A stretch of 64,000 nucleotides of DNA, taken from contig NZ_JAQEGR010000012.1 of assembly GCF_027667425.1 (NCBI RefSeq), forward strand, positions 1 through 64,000, written 5' to 3'. The DNA is from Fusicatenibacter saccharivorans (GTDB taxonomy: Bacteria; Bacillota; Clostridia; Lachnospirales; Lachnospiraceae). Both the position numbers and the translations under genes were made by a program. Shown here piece after piece: positions 51,792-60,500 of this stretch. Position 1 is the stretch's first letter. Each line of letters starts with the position of its first letter. The notes under the pieces were generated by a model. It saw only the letters and a list, made by a program, of their open reading frames with translations, had not been told where the DNA came from and made no database searches.

Positions 51792-53216
51792 ATGAGCGAT
51801 TTTTCACAAAGGCTTGAAAAGGAAATAAAAAATACAGGAAAAACTTTATATTATCTGTCTGAGGCCAGTGGTATGCAGCTGGATTACATTTCTAAAATGA
51901 GTAAAGGAAAACGTATTCCAAAAGAAGAAGAGCGCCTGACCTGTCTTCTTGATGCGATGGAATGCACCAGAAATACAAGAGCAGATCTCCTGTTCCTTTA
52001 TCGCCAGGAAAAAATGGGAAAGAGCCAGTGGCAATGTATGGAAGAACTGATCCGTATTATCCAGCAGGATGTGGTTGAATTTCCTCAAGTCTCTGTTTCT
52101 CCAAGTGTTTCAGGAATTCCGGATACGGATATGACGCTGGACAATATCTTTGCAATTTATGCGTGTATTCGAAAAGCAATGATAAATGCTTCCGATTCCA
52201 CGATTTGCTTATGTACTCCGGAAATTTCACTGGAACATTTACGATATCTTGTTCAGATTATTCATGAAGTGCCCTATCGCAGATTAGAGCATCTTTTTCC
52301 TTTGCTGCAGAATCAGACAACGGAAAATACACTGGATAACCTTCGGAAAATATGCAGTCTGAAACCGGCGATGAACTATGAAAACTACAAACCATTTTAT
52401 TATTACGTTTCTTCTGCTGAGTCCGAGGCGAAAAAAGCAGGCTTACTTCCTAACTGGCTGATCACAGACCATATTGCAATTGGAATCAATTTTCATACGG
52501 CGAAAGGAATTATTCTCAGAGATGCGCAACAAATACAATTACTGAAGAATTCCTTTATTCAGGAAAGAAAAATAGCAAAGGAAATGTTGTTTTGCTCTGA
52601 TTTAAATGCTTATGTAAAAGATGTCAATGTTATGATGAATGAAGGCTATGTAACGCATAACTATTATATTGAATATTCACCATGTCTTCTGCATCTGATT
52701 CCGTTAAATGTACTGAAACAGCAGATCATCCTGGATGGAGTGGAAAAAGAACAGCTTTTATCTTCTCTCTTTCAGCGGATCCGGCACATGGAAACGGAAA
52801 GTATGGTACATATTTTCTGTATATCTGGCTTACGACAATTAATGGAGCAGGGACGCATTGCAGGCTATCCGGATATGCTTTATAAGCCTCTTGATCCTGC
52901 GATGCGCCTGTGGCTGTTGAAAAGTTATTATCAATATATGCTGCACACACCTCATTCCTGCATTTGTGTAAAAGAAAATTTCGTCCAGCTGCCGAAACAC
53001 ATCTCCATTGTATGTAGCTCTAATGTTCATAATGGAATTGCATTTTGGAACAATACAAGTCATGGATTGCAATATTATATTTTAAAAGAATCCGGCTTCT
53101 CACAAAAACTATATGAATTTTGCCAGTTTCTGGAGAATGGAAACATGGCATGGTCACAGGAGGAGACGCTGGATATTATTCGAAACATGATTTTGGAATA
53201 TGGAGGCACCTTATAA
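51792..53216 (+). CDS. XRE-type helix-turn-helix protein with long uncharacterised C-terminus
   Basis: 474 residues. Residues about 4-65 form a helix-turn-helix of the Cro/XRE type (FSQRLEKEIKNTGKTLYYLSEASGMQLDYISKMSKGKR). The remaining 400 residues have no domain I recognise: mixed helices, many aromatic residues, several Cys, no membrane segment. The layout suggests a sensor-regulator in which the large C-terminus detects something. It is convergent with the 608-residue gene, with stops about 50 bases apart, and divergent from the small membrane protein. Function unknown. Confidence 0.75.
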   Translation: MSDFSQRLEKEIKNTGKTLYYLSEASGMQLDYISKMSKGKRIPKEEERLTCLLDAMECTRNTRADLLFLYRQEKMGKSQWQCMEELIRIIQQDVVEFPQVSVSPSVSGIPDTDMTLDNIFAIYACIRKAMINASDSTICLCTPEISLEHLRYLVQIIHEVPYRRLEHLFPLLQNQTTENTLDNLRKICSLKPAMNYENYKPFYYYVSSAESEAKKAGLLPNWLITDHIAIGINFHTAKGIILRDAQQIQLLKNSFIQERKIAKEMLFCSDLNAYVKDVNVMMNEGYVTHNYYIEYSPCLLHLIPLNVLKQQIILDGVEKEQLLSSLFQRIRHMETESMVHIFCISGLRQLMEQGRIAGYPDMLYKPLDPAMRLWLLKSYYQYMLHTPHSCICVKENFVQLPKHISIVCSSNVHNGIAFWNNTSHGLQYYILKESGFSQKLYEFCQFLENGNMAWSQEETLDIIRNMILEYGGTL

Positions 53217-53266
53217 ACCGCGCTTCCAGGAAAATAAAGGGTTCTTTCGGGACAGCTTTTCTCCTG

Positions 53267-55093
53267 CTATCTCTGGAAGAGCCGGGAGAAAAGCCCCTTC
53301 TTTTTTGCCGGGCGGGATGCAGCAGGTACATTTTGATTGATATATTGCTGAAACATGTTTTTTGAATCCTGAATGAGACCATTTAATTGCGCATTCTGAC
53401 CAGCAGAAAACAGATCACACAATACAACTCCTTTTTGGGCATAGTACAATGCATTTTCCTTTCGCTCCAGTCTCATATTTGCAATTTGGAGCGTTTGATA
53501 GATAGGGATTTGATAGACCGGCATTTCTTCCGGAAGCAAAAGATCGCTGTAATGATACAGAAGTAATGAGATTTCTTCCGCTGCTTCCTGGATCTGCTCG
53601 GGATTTATATGTTCTTCCTGTACATTCTGAAGATACATAGATCCACATCCGATACAAATGCGGATGAATGCTTTGGACACAGTTTCTCTGATTTGTGGAT
53701 TTAGAATTTCTGCATTCCATATATATTCGATACTTTCTGCCAGACGCCAGCTCTTCTCGGCCAATTCGGTGCATTTGTGTCCCTGTATTTTTTCTGCTGT
53801 TACGACGGAAATGCATGCCAGCATACATTTCAGTTCATTCATCAATAAAATTTCAGCAGTTTTTTCTTTTGGGATTTTTAACTGCATTTCCTGTTCCAGC
53901 TTTTCTTGCTGGTGTTCTGTAAAATCCTGTAATTCTTTGGTGCTCTCCGGATCGCTGAACTGAGATTCCTCCAAAGTTATTTTGCAGATCATTACCCGGA
54001 GCAGATTCTGATAGGTTTCTTTCCAGATTCCCGGTTCTTCTGATTGATTACTGATGGCCATGCATCTTCTGAAAAGATCTGTTTTATCAAAGGCCGACAG
54101 ATATGGATTGTTGGAAAATTGCAGAATCTGAAAGGCTGTACAATGAAAATTTTCTTTTGCAGCTGCCTGCATCAGGAGCTCGGGATATTTTCGGGCATTC
54201 ATAGACGCAACAGAAAATTCCTCTGCCTGTTTTTGAGCAGAAAGCAGCATTTTCTTTGGGGCTTTCTGTAGCAAAAATCCATTTTCCGGAAAGAGATTTC
54301 CAAAGATATTTTTAAAAATAGCTTGTTGTACTGCTGCTTTCAGTGTCATTGCATGAGAATGCATCTGCGGGCAATCCAGATTTCCGGCGACTGCTGTAAT
54401 TTCATATTTTTCTTTGAGTGAAAGCAGCGCCGGAACAAGCAGATATTCTGTATCTGTCAGAATTTCCAGACGATGATAGACATCATGGTACGGCGCACCC
54501 GCGAGATCTCCCTTGGAAAACAGGAGCTTCGGGAAAAAATTCCAGCAGATACCTTCTAAGGTATGGTCTGTTACCTTTGCCTGCGCCAGCTCATAGATAG
54601 AATCATATCCTTCCTGATTGCTTTTTACTGTAACATGGGTATCGGATTGCACAGAATATAATTGACGTTCATAATAATTGGACAGAAAAATTCTGTCGCC
54701 CAAGTGATCCCAGGAATACATATAGTCCATATAGGATTCATACACATGGTTTCCAAACATACTTGTCGTTGGTCCGACAAACAGAGAGTTCCACGCTTCG
54801 TAAGTATCAAGTTTTTGATTAAAAGCATTTACCATTTTTGCCTGTTCTTCTTTTGTATATTTGGAAATTTCCGTTCGTTCATTTGTCTTTTGCACAGAAG
54901 TTCCGCCTTTGCGGCGTCCGTGCTCAACCAGGAGAAGAAAGATGATTTCTTCTTTTTCCAGAAATTCTATTTCAAAAGAAATATCCCATGATTTTTCATC
55001 ACAATAGGTTCTGTAATTACTACCTGAATTTATCGCTTTTTGTAATATTTCGGGATCAAGAGTTTCCCATGGAATCGAAACAGGAAAGTCCAT
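53267..55093 (-). CDS. 608-residue helical protein of unknown function
   Basis: Starts at ATG 55093 after GGAGG. No signal peptide or membrane segment. Residues 1-70 hold a beta-rich stretch with FEIEFLEKEEIIFLLLVEHGRRKGG; about 75-330 are mixed with many aromatics (SYMDYMYSWDHLG); about 330-590 are helical, with a TPR-like stretch near 540-570 (IYQTLQIANMRLERKENALYYAQKG). The end is basic (KKKGLFSRLFQR). I recognise no family. It follows the 156-residue gene on the same strand with a gap of 104 bases. Confidence 0.7.
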   Translation of the reverse strand: MDFPVSIPWETLDPEILQKAINSGSNYRTYCDEKSWDISFEIEFLEKEEIIFLLLVEHGRRKGGTSVQKTNERTEISKYTKEEQAKMVNAFNQKLDTYEAWNSLFVGPTTSMFGNHVYESYMDYMYSWDHLGDRIFLSNYYERQLYSVQSDTHVTVKSNQEGYDSIYELAQAKVTDHTLEGICWNFFPKLLFSKGDLAGAPYHDVYHRLEILTDTEYLLVPALLSLKEKYEITAVAGNLDCPQMHSHAMTLKAAVQQAIFKNIFGNLFPENGFLLQKAPKKMLLSAQKQAEEFSVASMNARKYPELLMQAAAKENFHCTAFQILQFSNNPYLSAFDKTDLFRRCMAISNQSEEPGIWKETYQNLLRVMICKITLEESQFSDPESTKELQDFTEHQQEKLEQEMQLKIPKEKTAEILLMNELKCMLACISVVTAEKIQGHKCTELAEKSWRLAESIEYIWNAEILNPQIRETVSKAFIRICIGCGSMYLQNVQEEHINPEQIQEAAEEISLLLYHYSDLLLPEEMPVYQIPIYQTLQIANMRLERKENALYYAQKGVVLCDLFSAGQNAQLNGLIQDSKNMFQQYINQNVPAASRPAKKKGLFSRLFQR

Positions 55094-55132
55094 ATTTTAT
55101 TTCCTCCAGGTGTCTGCTGATAAAATGATGTT

Positions 55133-55156
55133 GGAGGCAAAAAATATTTTGCCTCC
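55133..55156. repeat. hairpin between the two minus-strand cassette genes
   Basis: GGAGGCAAAA / TTTTGCCTCC, perfect 10-bp arms with a 4-base spacer. It could be a weak terminator or processing site modulating read-through to the 608-residue gene. Confidence 0.5.
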
Positions 55157-55197
55157 CTTGTCATCCGATTGCTTTGCATGATATGCTTTGGCAATTC

Positions 55198-55668
55198 TTA
55201 TTTTAATACTTTGATAGATACTTTTCCGCCAATTCCGGCCTGACACTGAACTTTTAAGATATCTCCGTCTTTTAAATCCAGATCCAGGTAACCATCACCA
55301 GTTTTAAACATGGCACCGGCTAAGGATTTTCCTATTTCGCCGACGGATATTTGTTCTGCGAGGCCGCTGCCTGCAGAAAATCCAATGATGGACCCCATCA
55401 GATTGACATTCCCTTTTTTGCTGTCTTTTGCCGGATCTATCATAGAAATACGATGAACGCCAGGAGTTAAGCTGATTTCATATGGAGTCTTAGATGCCTC
55501 ATATAAAGTTCCTTCTTTTTCGTCATCAATAAAGATGCCTATTTTTGCTTTGGAATTCATCATTTTATTGTACTTGAGTGGATGAAACATTTTGTCCATG
55601 ACGCTCATGGAAAGATCTTTTGCCATTCGATTGGAATCTTTTACTGTTAATACTAATTTTGCACTCAT
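55198..55668 (-). CDS. 156-residue protein of unknown function
   Basis: Starts at ATG 55668 after AGGAGGG; the longer reading to 55818 runs across the promoter region (a TATAAT-like -10 on the minus strand at 55781-55786). Residues about 42-80 (IGIFIDDEKEGTLYEASKTPYEISLTPGVHRISM) resemble a small beta domain of PEGA-like character; residues 85-125 are Gly-rich and could pack like a glycine zipper (GSIIGFSAGSGLAEQ..GKSLAGAMF). No signal peptide. Probably first gene of a unit with the 608-residue gene. Function unknown. Confidence 0.7.
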   Translation of the reverse strand: MSAKLVLTVKDSNRMAKDLSMSVMDKMFHPLKYNKMMNSKAKIGIFIDDEKEGTLYEASKTPYEISLTPGVHRISMIDPAKDSKKGNVNLMGSIIGFSAGSGLAEQISVGEIGKSLAGAMFKTGDGYLDLDLKDGDILKVQCQAGIGGKVSIKVLK

Positions 55669-56127
55669 ATTTTCCCTCCTGAAGTCAAGCGTTTCAAGTA
55701 ATGCGCTCTTGTATTTTGGGCATCGGATTGTTGTTTTGGTATGGAATAGAATGATCCGATTCCGGCTAAAATTTGTGTTTATTATACTATTATTTGAAAA
55801 ACTATATGAAATAGGCATAAAAATTAGACAAAAAATCAGATGAAAACATAAATTAAACTTTTAATGATTCCTATGATCCGATTTTTTTAAAAGAAAATTG
55901 ATTTTATGGGAAAACAAAACTTATTTTGGAATGGAGAGAAGCGCAGGAGGCTGTGAACGACAGAACAAAAGAAAGAAATGACAGAAAACAGATACCGCGG
56001 TGGCAAAGCTGTTCACAAAGCTGGCGGGCGTGACAACGGCGTCTTATCTGTGGGTTGAAACAGAATATCATGAAAAACAGAAAAGAAGCATATCGTATAA
56101 AGATAACGGATGAACGCAGGTGAATCC
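55669..56127. other. gene-poor spacer with one doubtful small ORF
   Basis: Contains the minus-strand promoter for the 156-residue gene and, on the plus strand, a 37-codon frame from GTG 56000 to 56113 (VAKLFTKLAGVTTASYLWVE...). Its stop overlaps an alternative SpmA start at 56110 as ATGA. Composition looks protein-like but no ribosome site precedes it; it may be a remnant or a coupled leader peptide. Confidence 0.35.
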
Positions 56128-56736
56128 ATGAACAGACTCTGGAGCGGTATGCTTCTTCTTGGTATTGCCTACGGTGCTTTTTGCGGAAAGCTGCCGGAGG
56201 TGACAGACGGTGCGCTGCGTGCTTCAAAAGAGGCAGTTGTGCTGGCAATTTCTCTTCTGGGTGTGACGGGCCTTTGGAGCGGGCTGATGGAGATTGCAGG
56301 GAAAGCGGGAATGATCGACAGCCTGGTAAAAAAGATGGGACCGGTCATGCGCTTTTTGTTTCCAAAGGTACCATCGGATCACCCGGCCATCCAATCGGCT
56401 GCCACAAATATGATCTGTAATGTATTCGGTCTTGGCGCAGCGGCAACGCCGCCGGGCCTTCTTGCCATGGAACAGTTCGAAGAGCTGGAAGAGGAACGGC
56501 GGAAAAACAAAAATCCGGCCGCTGTTCCGAAAGGAACTGCAAACCGGGAAATGTGCACCTTTCTGATTTTAAATATTTCTTCCCTGCAGCTGATACCGGT
56601 CAACGTGATTGCCTACCGCAGCCAGTATGGCAGCGTGCATCCAACGGCCATTGTCGGACCGGCACTGGCAGCGACGGCAGCAAGCACGGTAGCGGCTGTT
56701 TTATTCTGCAAATGTATGGAAAAATGCAAAAGCTGA
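56128..56736 (+). CDS. spmA: spore maturation protein A
   Basis: 202 residues from ATG 56128 after AGGTGA; ATG 56110 is an alternative start. Hydrophobic protein of the nucleoside-recognition (Gate) superfamily: SKEAVVLAISLLGVTGLWSGLMEIA, FLFPKVPSDHPAIQSAATNMICNVFGLGAAATPPGL and FLILNISSLQLIPVNVIAYRSQYGS are SpmA signatures. In Bacillus, SpmA with SpmB is needed for spore core dehydration. No spmB follows here; an ABC transporter does. Confidence 0.9.
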   Translation: MNRLWSGMLLLGIAYGAFCGKLPEVTDGALRASKEAVVLAISLLGVTGLWSGLMEIAGKAGMIDSLVKKMGPVMRFLFPKVPSDHPAIQSAATNMICNVFGLGAAATPPGLLAMEQFEELEEERRKNKNPAAVPKGTANREMCTFLILNISSLQLIPVNVIAYRSQYGSVHPTAIVGPALAATAASTVAAVLFCKCMEKCKS

Positions 56737-56869
56737 GAATGCGGTCTGCCCAGGAATATTTATAAAAAAACAGTAAATTCGCCTTCTTAGGACTAGCCGC
56801 CGCGGCAACGGCTTGGTACAATAAAAGAAATGAGGGATATTGAATTTTACATAGGAGGAACACAAGAGC

Positions 56870-57574
56870 ATGGCAGGATATGTGAGTCTTCAGGATGTAA
56901 CCAAGACATACAAAATGGGTGAAGTCACCATCAAGGCCGCGGATGGAATCAGTTTTGATGTGGAAAAAGGTGAGTTTGTGATCGTTGTCGGCCCGAGCGG
57001 CGCGGGAAAGACGACCGTTCTGAATATCTTAGGAGGCATGGACACGGCGACTTCCGGAAAGGTGCTGGTGGACGGCGCGGAAATCAGCAAATACCGCGGC
57101 AAGAAGCTGATCCAGTACCGGCGGGAGGATATTGGATTTGTTTTTCAGTTTTATAATCTGATGCAGAACCTGACGGCGCTCGAGAATGTGGAGCTGGCGA
57201 TGCAGATTTGTAAGCATCCGCTGGATGCGTCGGAGGTGCTTGCGGAGGTTGGGCTGGAAGAGCGAAAGAATAACTTCCCGGCGCAGCTTTCCGGCGGAGA
57301 GCAGCAGCGTGTGGCGATTGCGCGTGCGCTGGCGAAGAATCCGAAACTGCTGCTCTGCGATGAGCCGACCGGCGCGCTCGATTATGTGACGGGAAAAGCG
57401 ATCTTAAAGCTGCTGCAGGATACCTGCCGGGAGAAGGGGATGACGGTCATTGTCATCACTCACAACTCGGCGTTGACACCGATGGCGGACCGCGTGATTA
57501 AAATCCGAAACGGAAAAGTGGCGGGAATGAAAACAAATGAGAACCCGACGCCGGTGGAAGAGATAGAATGGTAG
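56870..57574 (+). CDS. ABC transporter ATP-binding protein (LolD/MacB-FtsE type)
   Basis: 234 residues with Walker A GPSGAGKTT, Q loop in FVFQFYNL, signature LSGGEQQR, Walker B LLLCDEPTGALD and switch His in VITHNS. This subgroup partners with FtsX-type permeases that couple ATP use to mechanical work across the membrane. The permease gene begins 8 bases after its stop. Strong AGGAGG site. Confidence 0.95.
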   Translation: MAGYVSLQDVTKTYKMGEVTIKAADGISFDVEKGEFVIVVGPSGAGKTTVLNILGGMDTATSGKVLVDGAEISKYRGKKLIQYRREDIGFVFQFYNLMQNLTALENVELAMQICKHPLDASEVLAEVGLEERKNNFPAQLSGGEQQRVAIARALAKNPKLLLCDEPTGALDYVTGKAILKLLQDTCREKGMTVIVITHNSALTPMADRVIKIRNGKVAGMKTNENPTPVEEIEW

Positions 57575-57581
57575 GTGGACG

Positions 57582-60500
57582 ATGAGAGCATTTCGAAAAG
57601 ACTTTATCCGGGAAATCACAAAGAACAAGGGGCGGTTTCTGTCAGTCTTTTTCATCGTGCTTCTTGGCGCGGCGTTTTTCTCGGGCATTCGGTCGGCGGA
57701 AGGAGATATGAAGGTTTCGGCGGACCGGTATTATGATGAAGTAAATTATATGGATTTGAAAGTCCTTGGAACGCTGGGGCTGACAGACGATGATCTGGCG
57801 GATATCGCGAAGACGGATGGCGTGAAAGCGGTCTACGGCGGAAAAACGGTGGAAGTGCTGCATGACATCGGCGAGAGCGAGCAGGTTGTGAAGCTGATTG
57901 CGCTGACGGACGGTGTGAATGAGCCGCGCGTGGTCGAGGGACGGATGCCGGAGAAAGAGGATGAAATTCTTGTTGATACGCAGTTTCTAAAAAGTTCCGG
58001 CTGTGAGATCGGAGATCAGGTAACGTTCACTTCCGGAACGGAGGATCCGCTCTCAGATTCGCTGACCGGGGACACGTTTACGATTGTTGGTTCGGCGACA
58101 CTCCCTTATTATATGGATCTGAACCGGGGAACGGGCTCGATTGGAAACGGAAGCATCAACAGTTTTGCACTGCTGCTTCCGGAGACATTTACCTCGGATC
58201 TCTATACAGAGATTTACGTCCAGGCGGATGGCGCACAGGAAGAGGCGAGCTACAGCGATGCGTATGATGAGACGGTGAAGGCTGTACAGACGAAGATTGA
58301 AGCGCTCGAGGATGCGGCGTGCGACCGGCGGTATACGGCAGTCAAAACCGAAGGACAGGAAAAGATTGATGATGCAAAACAGCAGGTCGCTGATGCAGAG
58401 CAGAAATTAGCGGACGCAAAAACAGAGCTGGATGACGGTGCACAGCAGCTTGCCGACGCGAAAGTGACGATTGCGGACAAAGAGCAGGAACTTCTCGACG
58501 GCGAACAGACGTTAAAGGACAAAGAACAGGAGCTTCTTGACGGAAAGCAGACGATTGCTGAGAAAGAACAGGAACTCCTTGACGGAAAACAGACCATTGC
58601 AGACAAAGAGCAGGAACTTCTCAGTGCGAAAGCAACCATCGCCGATAAAGAGCAGGAGCTGGCATCCGGCAAGGCAACGCTGAAAGATAAAGAGGCGGAA
58701 CTTGCGAGCGGAAAAGCGACGCTGGAAGCAAAGGCGGCAGAGCTGGAAAGCGGAAAAGCGGAGCTGAATCAGAAAGCCGATGAACTTGCAAGTGGAAAAA
58801 CCACACTTGAGGCAAAAGCGAAAGAACTTTCCGACGGAAAAGCACAGATTGCAGAGAAAGAAACAGAACTGGCATCCGGCAAAAAAGAGTTAGAGGAAAA
58901 AATGACGCAGCTTTCGGCGGCAAAAACCGAACTGACTCGGAAGCAGACGGAGCTGAATACTGCAAAAGAGCAGCTTTCCGAAAAAGAAACGGAATTGAAT
59001 ATTGCAAAGGAGCAGCTTTCCGCTGCACGCGAGGAACTGGACAACAAGAAAGCAGAAACCGCTGCAGGACGCACACAGTATGAAGCGCAGAAGGCAGCGT
59101 ATGAAGAACAGAAGAGTCAGTATGAGACAGCCAAGGATCAGTTAGCCCAGATTTCCAGGCAGCTTCCGATGGTGGAGGCTGCGCAGACAGAAGTGACTGG
59201 TCAGATCGAGGTGATTGAGGCTCAGCTTGACGGACTGACAGAGGAAGATGAAGCATATGTATCCCTGTTGGAACAGAAAACTGCGCTGGAAGCAAAGCAG
59301 ACAGAGTTAGCACAGCAGCTTTTCACGATGCAGGAGCAGAAAACATTTCTGGAACAAAACATCGCAGCGTTTGAAGCAGCAAGCGCTGATGCGGAAGCCC
59401 GGCTTGCGGCTGCAGAAGCTCAGATTACCGACGCAGAAAGTCAGCTTGCCGCTGCAGATGCACAATTAACAGAAAAAGAGCAGGAATGCGCCGCAGGCGA
59501 GGCACAGATTGCTTCTGCAAAAGAAGAACTGGAAAGCGGCGAAGCTCAGATTACAGAGGCTCTTGCCCAGCTTCAGGATGGAGAAGCACAGGCAGAAGCT
59601 TATCAGAAACAGATTGAGAATGGCGAAGCCCAGCTTGCATCCGCCAAAGCAGCGATTGCCGACGGAGAAGCTCAGATTGAGACGAACCGCAGTAAATTAA
59701 AAGACGGAGAAACTCAGCTTGCGGCTGCCAGAGCCCAGCTTGCTGATGGGGAACAGCAGATTGCATCGTACCGACAGACGATTCAGTCGGGTGAGGCCCA
59801 GCTTGCCGCTGCAAAGCAGACAATTTCCAGTGGAGAAAGTCAGCTCGCCGAAGCGAAACAGACGATCGCCGACGGCGAAACCCAGTTAGCCGAAGCCAAG
59901 CAGACGATCGCCGATGGAGAAACTCAGCTCGCCGAAGCCAAGCAGACGATTGCCGACGGAGAAACCCAGCTTGCCGACGCGAAACAGGAAATCGCCGACG
60001 GAAAAATCTCCCTTGCGGATGCGAAACAGGAAATTGCCGATAAAGAAAAGGAACTTGAGGACGGCAAAGCCGAATACGAAAAAGCAAAAGCCGACGCCGA
60101 ACCAGAAATCGCGGATGCGAAGCAGGAAATTGCGGACGGTGAGAAAACACTCGCAGACCTGAAAAAACCAACGTGGTACGTCTGGGGACGGAATAAGGTA
60201 ACGTCAACTGAGAGCTTCGGTCAGGATGCCGGCCGTATCTCGAATATCGGAAAATTCTTCCCGGTTATCTTCTTCCTCGTGGCTGCTCTCGTCAGCCTGA
60301 CGACGATGACACGAATGATCGAGGAACAGCGTCAGCAGATCGGAACGTTAAAAGCCCTCGGCTATTCCGACGGCGTGATCGCCTTTAAATATTTCGCATA
60401 CGCGATGCTCTCCACCGTATCCGGCGCTCTCGCGGGCGTGGTGGTTGGAGAAAAAATCCTGCCCTGGGTTATTATGAATGCCTACGGCATGCTGTATACC

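Noticed and set aside
58621..59313. A 230-codon minus-strand frame opposite the coiled-coil region
   Set aside because: The repetitive composition simply mirrors the tandem repeats of the permease gene.
58441..60160. Regularly spaced near-identical repeats resembling a CRISPR array
   Set aside because: The repeats are contiguous 42-bp coding units without unique spacers, in frame with the permease; no cas genes are present.
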